Source of the DNA: CBDFLA01 sp965248915
Lineage (GTDB): Bacteria > Pseudomonadota > Alphaproteobacteria > M2410
Direction: 5' to 3'
Assembly: GCA_965248915.1 (NCBI GenBank)
Contig: OZ252216.1
Coordinates: 3,038,001-3,102,000, forward strand
Length of the DNA: 64,000 nt
Shown here piece after piece: positions 16,385 to 24,410 of the stretch. Within the stretch, counting starts at the first letter, position 1. The number at the start of each line of letters is the position of its first letter. Position numbers and translations under genes: made by a program. The notes below the pieces were generated by a model. That model made no database searches, was not told the DNA's origin, and saw only the letters and a list, made by a program, of their open reading frames with translations.

Positions 16385-16903
16385 ATGCTCCAACGCTTCA
16401 CTCTTCTCGCCTTGTTCGTCGCATTTGTGGCGCCGTCGTTCGCCGGTTGTGGATTCCAGCCGCTATACGCCGACAACCATAAGGGTGTGAGCCTGGATGA
16501 CCAATTAGGTGACATCGAAGTCACCCAAATTCCGCAACCGATAGGCCAAGAGGTCTATATCGCCTTGATGAATGAGTTGACGCCGTTGGGCACGCCGGCT
16601 GCGCCGCTCTATCAACTAAAGATGACTTTGCGGGAAAAGAAGGAAGGGCTTGGGTTTGAGGAGGACGACAACGTCACCCGCTACAATTATCAGCTCATAG
16701 GTCGCTTCCGTCTGGTTGATTTGACCGACAACAAGACAGTTTTTGAGGGCGAAACCCTAACCATCGCGCCCTACAACGTTGTTTCGAACCAGTTTTCCAC
16801 CCTGACCGCTCAAAGGGACGCCCAGAGCCGAGCTGCGTCCGAGCTGAGCCGTGATGTCAAACTCAGACTAAGCCTCTACTTCCGCCAGGCCGCGTTGGAC
16901 TAA
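16385..16903 (+). CDS. lptE: LPS-assembly lipoprotein LptE
   Basis: LptE plugs the LptD barrel that inserts lipopolysaccharide into the outer membrane. The 172-residue product begins with a signal peptide and the lipobox FAGC, followed by GFQPLY, a hallmark of LptE just after the lipidated cysteine. A later DVKLRLSLYFRQAALD tail is also typical. ATG 16385 puts the lipobox at the right distance. It lies between leuS and holA, the standard neighbourhood for this gene. Confidence 0.92.
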   Translation: MLQRFTLLALFVAFVAPSFAGCGFQPLYADNHKGVSLDDQLGDIEVTQIPQPIGQEVYIALMNELTPLGTPAAPLYQLKMTLREKKEGLGFEEDDNVTRYNYQLIGRFRLVDLTDNKTVFEGETLTIAPYNVVSNQFSTLTAQRDAQSRAASELSRDVKLRLSLYFRQAALD

Positions 16904-16929
16904 CACCAGGCAAGGGTGGACAGGCCGCT

Positions 16930-18000
16930 ATGAAAATAAGACCCCATGACGCCGACCGGTTCCTCGCCAAACCGAGCCCTGACATTCAAGCTGTCTTGAT
17001 CTACGGCCCGGATCTGGGGTTGGTTCGCGAGCGCTCACGTAATTTAGCGCAAACTCATTTAGGCAAGCCAGACCAAGACTTAGGCCTCGTTGACCTAACC
17101 GAGAGCGATCTAAAAACCGACCCCGCCCGATTGGCCGATGAAATTAGCGCCATGTCCATGTTGTCAGACAAACGAGTGGTGCGTGTGCAAGAGGCCGGCG
17201 AAATCGCCGGGCGCATTGTTGGCGATCTCTTGAAAGGCTTGGAAGACGGCTCTGTGGTCGCCGAAGCCGCCTTGATCATTGAAGCGGGCAATCTTACCCC
17301 GCGCTCCAAGTTGCGGTCTCTTTTTGAGAAAGGCCAAAACGTCGCCGCCATCGCCTGTTACGCTGACGAGGGTCGCGCCCTACAAGACGTCATTGCGTCC
17401 ACCCTCTCCAAAGCAGACTTGAGAGTCCAACCCGCCGCCATACAAATGCTCCTATCTCGCCTAGGCCGCGACCGCGGATTGACTCGGGGAGAATTGGAAA
17501 AGCTTTTACTTTTCAAAGGAGTAGGAACAGAGACCTTTTCCGCAGGAGAAGTCAGCGTGGATGACGTTGAGGCGTCTCTGGGTCTAGGTGAGGAGGCAGA
17601 TATCGATACCGTCATCGATGCGGCCCTCGCCGGTGACTTTGACCGCCTGGACCGAGCCCTCACCACCGCCCTGGCAGATGGCAAACCTGCCGCCATGATC
17701 TTGCGCGCTGCCGGCAATCATCTCGGCCGACTTCACTTTGTACGCACTCAAATGGATACCGGCAGCAACAGCAGTGACTTGATGAAAAGCCTGCGCCCGC
17801 CGGTGTTCTTCAAGCGCCAGCCCGCTTTTGCCGCTCAAGTCAATCTCTGGAATGCCACCGCTCTTCGAAGAGCCATTCATGTGGCCCTGAAAGCTGAGAT
17901 GGATTGCCGCAAAACCGGCGCCCCGGATGTCGCGATTTGTGCCCACGCCTTGATGGCGTTGGCGTCAAATGCCCGGCGGCGATCACGCGGTAGGGCTTAG
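16930..18000 (+). CDS. holA: DNA polymerase III delta subunit
   Basis: HolA is the wrench of the clamp loader that opens the beta sliding clamp. The 356-residue product has the family opening AVLIYGPDLGLVRERSRNLAQ and the degenerate AAA+ domain (SMLSDKRVVRVQEAGEI), the central LLSRLGRDRGLTRGELEKLLLF and the C-terminal PAAMILRAAGNHLGRLHFVR collar region. It is the last gene of the leuS-lptE-holA group and converges with parB across 91 bases. Confidence 0.94.
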   Translation: MKIRPHDADRFLAKPSPDIQAVLIYGPDLGLVRERSRNLAQTHLGKPDQDLGLVDLTESDLKTDPARLADEISAMSMLSDKRVVRVQEAGEIAGRIVGDLLKGLEDGSVVAEAALIIEAGNLTPRSKLRSLFEKGQNVAAIACYADEGRALQDVIASTLSKADLRVQPAAIQMLLSRLGRDRGLTRGELEKLLLFKGVGTETFSAGEVSVDDVEASLGLGEEADIDTVIDAALAGDFDRLDRALTTALADGKPAAMILRAAGNHLGRLHFVRTQMDTGSNSSDLMKSLRPPVFFKRQPAFAAQVNLWNATALRRAIHVALKAEMDCRKTGAPDVAICAHALMALASNARRRSRGRA

Positions 18001-18022
18001 CCCTACTAAGGTTAACCAAACC

Positions 18023-18036
18023 TTGATAATTATCAA
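18023..18036. promoter_or_regulatory. FNR-like palindrome in the holA/parB gap
   Basis: TTGAT-AATT-ATCAA matches the FNR consensus TTGAT-N4-ATCAA exactly and is a perfect 14-bp palindrome. It sits between convergent 3' ends, where no promoter is expected, so it may be chance or serve another role. Confidence 0.3.
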
Positions 18037-18056
18037 TCAAGTATAGGGGACATGAT

Positions 18057-18075
18057 GGTTAATGCCTAATTAACC
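18057..18075. promoter_or_regulatory. Perfect CtrA-type site TTAA-N7-TTAA after parB
   Basis: TTAA (18059-18062), seven bases, TTAA (18070-18073) matches the full CtrA consensus. The same bases form a 7-5-7 inverted repeat (GGTTAAT...ATTAACC). It lies just past the 3' end of parB. Binding by CtrA is inferred from the motif only. Confidence 0.45.
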
Positions 18076-18091
18076 AAGCCGTCTCAACAGG

Positions 18092-18979
18092 CTAGAAGCC
18101 AGCCTTCTGAGCAGTAAGTCGCTGACATACATCATCTAATTGCTCTAGTGTCTTGTACCGAATGCGAACCTCGCCGCCACGATCACCCTTGTGTTCGACG
18201 CGCACTTTGAGACCGAGTGTATTGGTGACGTTGTCTTCAAGCGCCAGTGTATCGGGATCTTTTTCTGGTTTCGCCCGTCTTTTGGTTTTCTTGGGCGGCG
18301 CCCCTTCACGCGCCAACATCTCCGCCTGCCGCACACTTAAACCGGATTCGACAATCTCAAGTGCCAAGGCAGTTGGATCAGCCGCTTTGATGAGTGTGCG
18401 CGCGTGGCCAGCCGTCAATTTACCGTCTCCAATCAAGCCTTGAACCCGTTCAGGCAGTGAAAGAAGGCGCAACGTGTTGGTGATATGACTGCGGCTCTTA
18501 CCGATGAACTTGGCCAGTTCCTCCTGGGTGTGGTCATACTCGTCAATGAGGGACTGGTAGCCTGCCGCCTCTTCCACCGGATTGAGATCTGCGCGTTGGA
18601 CGTTCTCGATTAGGGCGATTTCAAGCGTTTCAGCGTCGTTCAAGTCCTTGATAATAACGGGAATATTGTGAAGCGCGGCCTTTTGAGCTGCCCGCCAGCG
18701 ACGCTCTCCAGCAACTATTTGGTAGCGGTCAATTTCCCCTTCAAGTCGGCGCACCAGTACCGGTTGCAAAACGCCTTTTTCACGAATGGACGCTGTCAGA
18801 TCAGCCAGGTCCTCTTCTTTGAACGTGCGCCTCGGCTGATCCGGGTTTGGCTCCAGATACTCGATGGGAAGTTCTTTGGCATTATTACTGCGATCGACAC
18901 TCGCGTATTCGTCCGCCTCATCGCCAAGCAAAGCTGAAAGGCCGCGGCCTAAACCTTTATGGCGGGTTTCATTTGACAT
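18092..18979 (-). CDS. parB: Chromosome-partitioning protein ParB
   Basis: ParB is a CTP-dependent clamp that loads on parS and organises the origin region for segregation. The 295-residue product has the opening KGLGRGLSALLGD, the CTP-binding/ParB-Srx domain with VAGERRWRAAQKA, a helix-turn-helix (EELAKFIGKSRSHITNTLRLLSLP) and a C-terminal dimerisation part after a basic linker (KKTKRRAKPEKD). GAGGGA precedes the ATG. It lies directly downstream of parA, and perfect parS sites lie in and near rsmG and mnmE, so the whole system is in the window. Confidence 0.97.
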   Translation of the reverse strand: MSNETRHKGLGRGLSALLGDEADEYASVDRSNNAKELPIEYLEPNPDQPRRTFKEEDLADLTASIREKGVLQPVLVRRLEGEIDRYQIVAGERRWRAAQKAALHNIPVIIKDLNDAETLEIALIENVQRADLNPVEEAAGYQSLIDEYDHTQEELAKFIGKSRSHITNTLRLLSLPERVQGLIGDGKLTAGHARTLIKAADPTALALEIVESGLSVRQAEMLAREGAPPKKTKRRAKPEKDPDTLALEDNVTNTLGLKVRVEHKGDRGGEVRIRYKTLEQLDDVCQRLTAQKAGF

Positions 18980-19037
18980 TGTGTCCCTCTAATTAACTAT
19001 GAATTTTGGCTCTTCATCTGGCCCAGCCGTCGCCGGT

Positions 19038-19904
19038 CTAGGCGGCCCTTAACGCACGTTCCCGCTGAATAATCTCGCTGGCAAGTTTGATATAGGCCTG
19101 ACTTCCGGCACAGCGGTAATCATAGACCAATGCCGGCTTGCCGTGGGAAGGCGCCTCTGAAACCCGCACATTTCTTGGAATTACCGTGCGGTAGACCTTG
19201 TCTCCCAAATGTTGCCTCACATCCTGAGCCACCTGTTCTGACAGATTGTTTCTGCGGTCAAACATGGTCAGGACCACACCCTGTATTTCAAGATTCGGAT
19301 TGAGGCTTGTCTTTACCAAACTCACTGTTCGCATGAGTTGTGTAAGACCTTCAAGCGCAAAAAACTCACATTGAAGGGGGACCAAGACCGCATCCGCTGC
19401 GGTCATCGCATTAATCGTCAACAAATTGAGCGACGGCGGGCAATCGATGAGGATATAGGAAATGGACTTTTCGTCGGTCCCACAAATCGGACCCTGCGCC
19501 AAAAAGGCTCGCAAGGCATCGCGCAGTCTAAATGACCGCCGGGCCGCACCAACCAACTCAATTTCGGTTCCTGAAAGATCAAAGGAGGAGGGAATGATGT
19601 GCAGCCCAGGAATCGCAGTGGCCTGAATACAATCCGCAACCGGCGCTTCTTCCGTCAAAACATCATAAGTAGATCGTACTCTTTGAGCATGAGAAATGCC
19701 GAGGCCGGTGCTTGCGTTCCCTTGTGGATCGAGATCGACAACCACCACCCTTTCCCCCACGGCCGCCAATGCCGTCCCCAAATTGATTGCTGTCGTTGTT
19801 TTTCCGACGCCGCCCTTTTGGTTCGCCATGACGATAATCCGAGCACGTTTCTTTTTGTGCCCGTCGGAACCGCGAACATAGGGTTTGATTTCACGCTCAG
19901 ACAC
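19038..19904 (-). CDS. parA: Chromosome-partitioning ATPase ParA
   Basis: ParA binds DNA in its ATP form and pulls ParB-parS complexes apart. The deviant Walker A KGGVGKTT lies within VMANQKGGVGKTTTAINLG. The other motifs are VVVDLDPQGNASTGLG (A'), YILIDCPPSLNLLTINAM (Walker B) and VVLTMFDRRNNLSEQVAQDV. The start is GTG 19904, eight bases inside the end of rsmG, so the two are translationally coupled. The 59-base spacer to parB is short. Confidence 0.97.
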   Translation of the reverse strand: MSEREIKPYVRGSDGHKKKRARIIVMANQKGGVGKTTTAINLGTALAAVGERVVVVDLDPQGNASTGLGISHAQRVRSTYDVLTEEAPVADCIQATAIPGLHIIPSSFDLSGTEIELVGAARRSFRLRDALRAFLAQGPICGTDEKSISYILIDCPPSLNLLTINAMTAADAVLVPLQCEFFALEGLTQLMRTVSLVKTSLNPNLEIQGVVLTMFDRRNNLSEQVAQDVRQHLGDKVYRTVIPRNVRVSEAPSHGKPALVYDYRCAGSQAYIKLASEIIQRERALRAA

Positions 19905-20520
19905 GAACTGCTTTCCTTATACGAAGAACAACCCCACCAGCATCCGTTTGGCTCGGAAACTTATCAAGGTCAATATTCCAACATTTAGAACATTCCATCA
20001 ATTCAACCCCAACATCTTGACCTTTCGGAAACAACAAGGTCGGGGTGTCGGGAAGAAACGGCTCCGCATAGTCGAGCAAATCCAACAAGGAAGCGCAAGC
20101 CCTCGCCGACAAAACATCCACAGAAAAAGGAGAAATCTTCTCAACCCGCTCTTGATGAACAATGACCGGCGCACCCGTCGCTCTGGCAACCTCTCTCAAG
20201 AAGGAGGCCTTCTTCCCATTGCTCTCGATCAGATGAACCTGCCGCCCAGGCACTTGCGACATCAAAGCCACCACCAAACCAGGGAACCCGGCACCACTGC
20301 CAAAGTCGATCCACGAGGTCCAATTGTCTGGTGCTAAGGCACACAATTGCGCCGAGTCAGAAAAATGCCGTTTCCAGAGATCCGGGACAGTTTTCGGGCC
20401 CACCAAATTGATCTGTTTTTGCCACTTTGTCAGGAGATCCGCATAACAAATAAGTTGTTTCAATGTTTCACGTGAAACATTGAAATCATTACCAAATTCG
20501 TCCGGGCCATAGGTTGCCAA
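19897..20520 (-). CDS. rsmG: 16S rRNA (guanine-N7) methyltransferase RsmG
   Basis: RsmG uses SAM to methylate G527 of 16S rRNA (E. coli numbering). The SAM-binding loop WIDFGSGAGFPGLVVAL is clear, followed by LIESNGKKASFLREVARATG and LSARACASLLDLLDYAEPF. The start appears to be TTG 20520. The N-terminal coding sequence contains a perfect parS site that reads as VSRET in the protein. The stop overlaps parA by 8 bases, and mnmG ends 14 bases before the start: the classic gidA-gidB-parA-parB order. Confidence 0.95.
   Translation of the reverse strand: MATYGPDEFGNDFNVSRETLKQLICYADLLTKWQKQINLVGPKTVPDLWKRHFSDSAQLCALAPDNWTSWIDFGSGAGFPGLVVALMSQVPGRQVHLIESNGKKASFLREVARATGAPVIVHQERVEKISPFSVDVLSARACASLLDLLDYAEPFLPDTPTLLFPKGQDVGVELMECSKCWNIDLDKFPSQTDAGGVVLRIRKAVRV
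20464..20479. promoter_or_regulatory. parS centromere site 1 (inside rsmG)
   Basis: TGTTTCACGTGAAACA is identical to the bacterial consensus parS palindrome. It lies inside the 5' part of rsmG, within 2 kb of parA and parB. It is the expected loading site for the ParB encoded next door. Confidence 0.95.
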
Positions 20521-20534
20521 AGTCTTACCAAGTC

Positions 20535-22427
20535 CTACTCATTTTGATCGATTCGGATCGGCCCCTTTTGCCACCCCCCGCTTTTTACATAAGCCAGGAG
20601 AAGTGTCAGTGCGGCCGGTGTCATCCCGTCGATCCGACTAGCTTGTCCCACCGAATGAGGTCGTGCCGCGGAAAGTTTCTCAACCACTTCATTAGACAGC
20701 CCCGATATGGCAGTGAAATCAATGTCACGGGGAAGGGTCAACGCCTCATCTTTCCGATAGGAGTGAATATCCTTGTCTTGCCGATCCATGTAACCTTGGT
20801 AGTGAGCATCAATTTCGATCTGCTCCCGTACATCTGATCGCCACTCCCGCCATACAGGAAAGACCGGTTCCAATTTTTCGAGATCAATGTCCGGATAGGC
20901 TAGTAAATCAGGAACACTCCGCTTCACCCCATCCAAATTCACTTTCAGACCGAGCTTTCGAGCCTCTTGTGGGGTCAATATGACTTGGGACGCTTGACCC
21001 CGCGCTGCGGTCAAAGCCGCCATTTTGTCCTCAAAAGCGGCCCACCGCTCACGTTTCACCAGTCCAATCCTCCTCCCCTTTGGGGTCAGGCGCTGGTCCG
21101 CATTGTCAGCTCTCAAGGAGAGACGATACTCGGCCCGGGAGGTAAACATCCGATACGGCTCACTGATTCCCCGGGTCACCAAATCATCAATCATGACCCC
21201 GATATACCCGTCTGCCCGATCGAGAATAAATGAATCTGAGTTACCAACTTGCAAGGCCGCATTTGTCCCCGCCATCAACCCTTGGGCCGCAGCTTCCTCA
21301 TATCCCGTAGTTCCATTGATTTGCCCAGCAAGGAAAAGTCCATGAATAGTCTTGGTTTCCAGCGTCGATAGGAGCGCGTTCGGATCCACATAGTCATATT
21401 CGATGGCGTATCCCGGTTGAATGATGCTCACATCCTCAAGCCCTGGAATCGTTCGGATGAAGGCATCCTGCACCGCCTCCGGTAAAGAGCTGGAGATCCC
21501 ATTCGGATAAATTGTGTCGTCGCTCACGCCTTCCGGCTCCAGGAAAATCTGGTGTCGGTCTCTGTGAGCAAACCGGACAATCTTGTCTTCAATGGAGGGA
21601 CAGTATCGAGGACCAACCCCGTCAATCTGCCCGGAGTAAATAGGCGCCTTGTCCAGATTGGCCCTGATAATCTCGTGGGTCTTGTCTGTCGTGGTCGTGA
21701 TGTGACAAGGAATCTGAGGGGTCACAATTCGGTCTGTCAAAAAAGAAAACGGAACCGGAGGGTCATCGCCCGGTTGAACATCCAGACCATCCCAGTGAAT
21801 AGTCTTTCCATCTAATCGTGCGGGTGTTCCTGTCTTAAGACGCCCTATCGGCAATCCGAGGCCATAAAGCGTCTTTGAGAGACCAATTGCCGGCGCTTCC
21901 CCAACCCGGCCCGCCGGAATCCGCCGTTCTCCGATGTGGATCTCCCCCCGAAGGAAGGTCCCGGTCGTCAAAACAACCGCCCCAGCCTTGAGTTTGCGGC
22001 CATCTTCCGTAATCACGCCGGTGACCCGTTCACTTTCCAAGACCAAGTCTTCGACAGATGCTTCAATGAGCGTAAGCCCCGGGTAAGACCCCAAAATCTC
22101 CTGCATGTGTTGGCGATACAATTGTCGGTCTGATTGGGCTCTTGGGCCACGAACCGCTGGACCCTTGCGCCGGTTCAACATCCGAAACTGAATTCCCGAC
22201 AGATCCGCCACCCTCGCCATGACCCCGTCAAGGGCGTCAATTTCTCGAACCAAATGGCCTTTACCCAACCCACCAATGGCAGGATTGCAGGACATTTCGC
22301 CGATTGTTGATAGCTTATGAGTGACCAGAGCCGTCCGAGCCCCAACCCGCGCAGCCGCTGCGGCGGCGTCGCAACCCGCGTGGCCACCGCCAATGACGAT
22401 GACGTCAAATGTAGAAAGATCGGACAT
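20535..22427 (-). CDS. mnmG: tRNA uridine-5-carboxymethylaminomethyl modification enzyme MnmG (GidA)
   Basis: With MnmE, this FAD protein installs the cmnm5 group on the wobble uridine of several tRNAs. The FAD-binding DVIVIGGGHAGCDAAAAAARVG opens the protein. Next come ALVTHKLSTIGEMSCNPAIGG (cysteine region), GAVVLTTGTFLRGEIHIG, FAHRDRHQIFLEPEG and the C-terminal helical domain (YRKDEALTLPRDIDFTAI). I chose ATG 22427 (630 residues, usual length); an ATG 27 bases earlier has a slightly better AAGG. The partner mnmE is immediately upstream, separated by a parS site. Confidence 0.96.
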   Translation of the reverse strand: MSDLSTFDVIVIGGGHAGCDAAAAAARVGARTALVTHKLSTIGEMSCNPAIGGLGKGHLVREIDALDGVMARVADLSGIQFRMLNRRKGPAVRGPRAQSDRQLYRQHMQEILGSYPGLTLIEASVEDLVLESERVTGVITEDGRKLKAGAVVLTTGTFLRGEIHIGERRIPAGRVGEAPAIGLSKTLYGLGLPIGRLKTGTPARLDGKTIHWDGLDVQPGDDPPVPFSFLTDRIVTPQIPCHITTTTDKTHEIIRANLDKAPIYSGQIDGVGPRYCPSIEDKIVRFAHRDRHQIFLEPEGVSDDTIYPNGISSSLPEAVQDAFIRTIPGLEDVSIIQPGYAIEYDYVDPNALLSTLETKTIHGLFLAGQINGTTGYEEAAAQGLMAGTNAALQVGNSDSFILDRADGYIGVMIDDLVTRGISEPYRMFTSRAEYRLSLRADNADQRLTPKGRRIGLVKRERWAAFEDKMAALTAARGQASQVILTPQEARKLGLKVNLDGVKRSVPDLLAYPDIDLEKLEPVFPVWREWRSDVREQIEIDAHYQGYMDRQDKDIHSYRKDEALTLPRDIDFTAISGLSNEVVEKLSAARPHSVGQASRIDGMTPAALTLLLAYVKSGGWQKGPIRIDQNE

Positions 22428-22535
22428 AGCGCGGGTTATGCAGAAAATGCCCATGCCTTGTCAAAGGAATCCCACCGCCAACTCGACAGAAGGTGTGTTT
22501 TATCAAGTTTGATGAAAAGTACGACTAGGTAGCAA

Positions 22536-22551
22536 TGTTTCACGTGAAACA
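22536..22551. promoter_or_regulatory. parS centromere site 2 (between mnmG and mnmE)
   Basis: This is a second exact copy of the parS palindrome TGTTTCACGTGAAACA, directly abutting the mnmE stop codon. The pair of sites is 2.07 kb apart and about 12-14 kb from the proposed origin. Confidence 0.95.
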
Positions 22552-23916
22552 CTACTTTCCGATGCAGAAGTCTCTAAAGATGACATCAAGCAGGTCATCC
22601 ACATCGACCCTTCCGGTCAGTCGGCCCATCTCCATCGCGGCGCGGCGGAGCTCTTCCGCAATCAATTCGGCCTCAGAGTCTGCCCCGGTAGAACGAAGGT
22701 TTTCGAGCCCACGAAAATGGTCGAGCGCTTGTGACAAGGCCGTTCGGTGGCGGGCTCGAGTCACTGCGGGCCCCTCACCGAGGCCAATCTCACTGGAAAC
22801 ACGTTCGGACAGGAGGCTGAGAAGATCGTCGACCCCCGCTCCTGTTTTCGATGAAACGAAGGGACCTGCGTCTGATGACCCCACAGGTTCGCTGCCCTTC
22901 TCTATTAGATCGGCTTTATTCCAAACCAGCAGATCGCCCTCTTTCAGGTGATCGACCAGGACGCCCGGATCAGGAAAATTCCGGGAATCCCCCAACAAAA
23001 CGCACATATCTGCGGTTTCCGCTTGGACCAAAGCCCGCCGAATGCCCTCTTTTTCTACACTGCCCGCATCTTCGCGAAGCCCTGCCGTATCAAGAAAAGT
23101 CACCGGAAAGCCCTCAAGATCGAGATGTGCTTCCAGGACATCTCTCGTTGTGCCTTCCTCATCTGAAACGATCGCGACATCGCGCCGGGCAAGCAGATTG
23201 AGAAGGCTCGACTTGCCCACATTCGGCTCACCCAGAATGACAATCCGAAACCCATCCCGCAAACGCTCTCCGCGGCGGTCGTCCCTAAGATGGTCCTCAA
23301 TCTCGATTTTAAGAACCTGAAGGTCGGGCCAAATCGCTGCGAGAATCCCGTCCGGCAAATCTTCGTCTGGAAAATCGATTTCTGCCTCGGCATAAGCCAA
23401 GAACCGGATCAATCGATCGCGCCACTCATTATAAAGCGCTCCCAACTCCCCCTCCATTTGCCGAAGAGCTTGCCGCCTTTGGGCAATGGTCTCAGAGTCG
23501 ATGAGGTCAGCCAGCCCTTCAACTTCCGTAAGATCCATACGACCATTCTCGAAAGCCCGCCGTGTAAACTCACCCGGCTCAGCGGGCCGAACCGCCGTAA
23601 GAGATCCAAGCGCTGTCGTAATTTCGTGGATCACGGCACGGCTGCCGTGAACCTGAAACTCAGCCAGGTCTTCGCCCGTAAAACTCTTCGGCGCCTCGAA
23701 AAAGGCCACTAACCCACGGTCAATCTCGAAGTTTGAATCTGGGTTACGAATCGATTTCAGGGTTAATTTATTAGGAATCGGGGATACGATCCCGCAGAAC
23801 ACTTCAAGAATCGAGGTTACTTTCGGACCCGATATCCGAATGATCGCAACGCCCGCCTTCCCCGCTCCAGACGACAAGGCAAAGATCGTGTCCAAAACCC
23901 GTGTCTCCGAATTCAT
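22552..23916 (-). CDS. mnmE: tRNA modification GTPase MnmE (TrmE)
   Basis: MnmE is the GTPase partner of MnmG in wobble-uridine modification. The 454-residue product has an N-terminal formyl-THF-binding domain (IFALSSGAGKAGVAIIRISG), a helical domain, and an inserted G domain with GEPNVGKSSLLN (G1), GTTRD (G2), DTAGLR (G3) and NKADL (G4). The C-terminal FRDFCIGK carries the catalytic cysteine. ATG 23916 has GAGG eight bases ahead. The DUF6489 gene lies 48 bases upstream on the same strand. Confidence 0.96.
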   Translation of the reverse strand: MNSETRVLDTIFALSSGAGKAGVAIIRISGPKVTSILEVFCGIVSPIPNKLTLKSIRNPDSNFEIDRGLVAFFEAPKSFTGEDLAEFQVHGSRAVIHEITTALGSLTAVRPAEPGEFTRRAFENGRMDLTEVEGLADLIDSETIAQRRQALRQMEGELGALYNEWRDRLIRFLAYAEAEIDFPDEDLPDGILAAIWPDLQVLKIEIEDHLRDDRRGERLRDGFRIVILGEPNVGKSSLLNLLARRDVAIVSDEEGTTRDVLEAHLDLEGFPVTFLDTAGLREDAGSVEKEGIRRALVQAETADMCVLLGDSRNFPDPGVLVDHLKEGDLLVWNKADLIEKGSEPVGSSDAGPFVSSKTGAGVDDLLSLLSERVSSEIGLGEGPAVTRARHRTALSQALDHFRGLENLRSTGADSEAELIAEELRRAAMEMGRLTGRVDVDDLLDVIFRDFCIGK

Positions 23917-23964
23917 GACAATGACCTCACATCCAAGCGCCATTTGAGAACTGATTTTCCAAAA

Positions 23965-24306
23965 CTACTTCTTGCGCGCCTTGCTGCCGGATTTCCCGCC
24001 TGACTTCGACTTCGACTTTGCCTTCGACTTGGATTTGGCTTTCGTTGATGTCTTGGAAGCTGCCCCGGTTGAGCGAGCGGCCGTTTGCGCCACACCGCGG
24101 AAAGCCTTTTGCACCGTGTCGAGCGCATTACCACCGGCAGGAAGCCATGTCTTGATCAGCCATTCAGGATCAAACATGTTCATCGCGGACTCCAATCGGT
24201 CCTGGATCCGATCAGACATCATGTCTTGGATCGGTTGAACGTCAGGCAGGCCCAAAAATCGCCTCGCTTCCTCTGGTGTACACTCTAGTTCAATATTCAT
24301 CTTCAT
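23965..24306 (-). CDS. DUF6489-type protein with Lys/Ser-rich tail
   Basis: This is a 113-residue protein whose N-terminal half (NIELECTPEEARRFLGLPDVQP, then DPEWLIKTWLPAGG) resembles an alphaproteobacterial family of unknown function found near mnmE. The last ~30 residues are a repetitive basic tail of K-S-K-A/K-S-K-S units, which may bind nucleic acid or be a flexible, phasin-like extension. AAGGAA lies seven bases before the ATG. The function is unknown. Confidence 0.82.
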   Translation of the reverse strand: MKMNIELECTPEEARRFLGLPDVQPIQDMMSDRIQDRLESAMNMFDPEWLIKTWLPAGGNALDTVQKAFRGVAQTAARSTGAASKTSTKAKSKSKAKSKSKSGGKSGSKARKK

Positions 24307-24410
24307 TTCGTTGTTCCTTTCGGGGCCCACTTCGCGGGGCACGGCATCGGGCGCCAAACTAGGCGCAAACCAGAGGCCCACGCAACCAACTCACAAGGCA
24401 TTGCTTGCTT

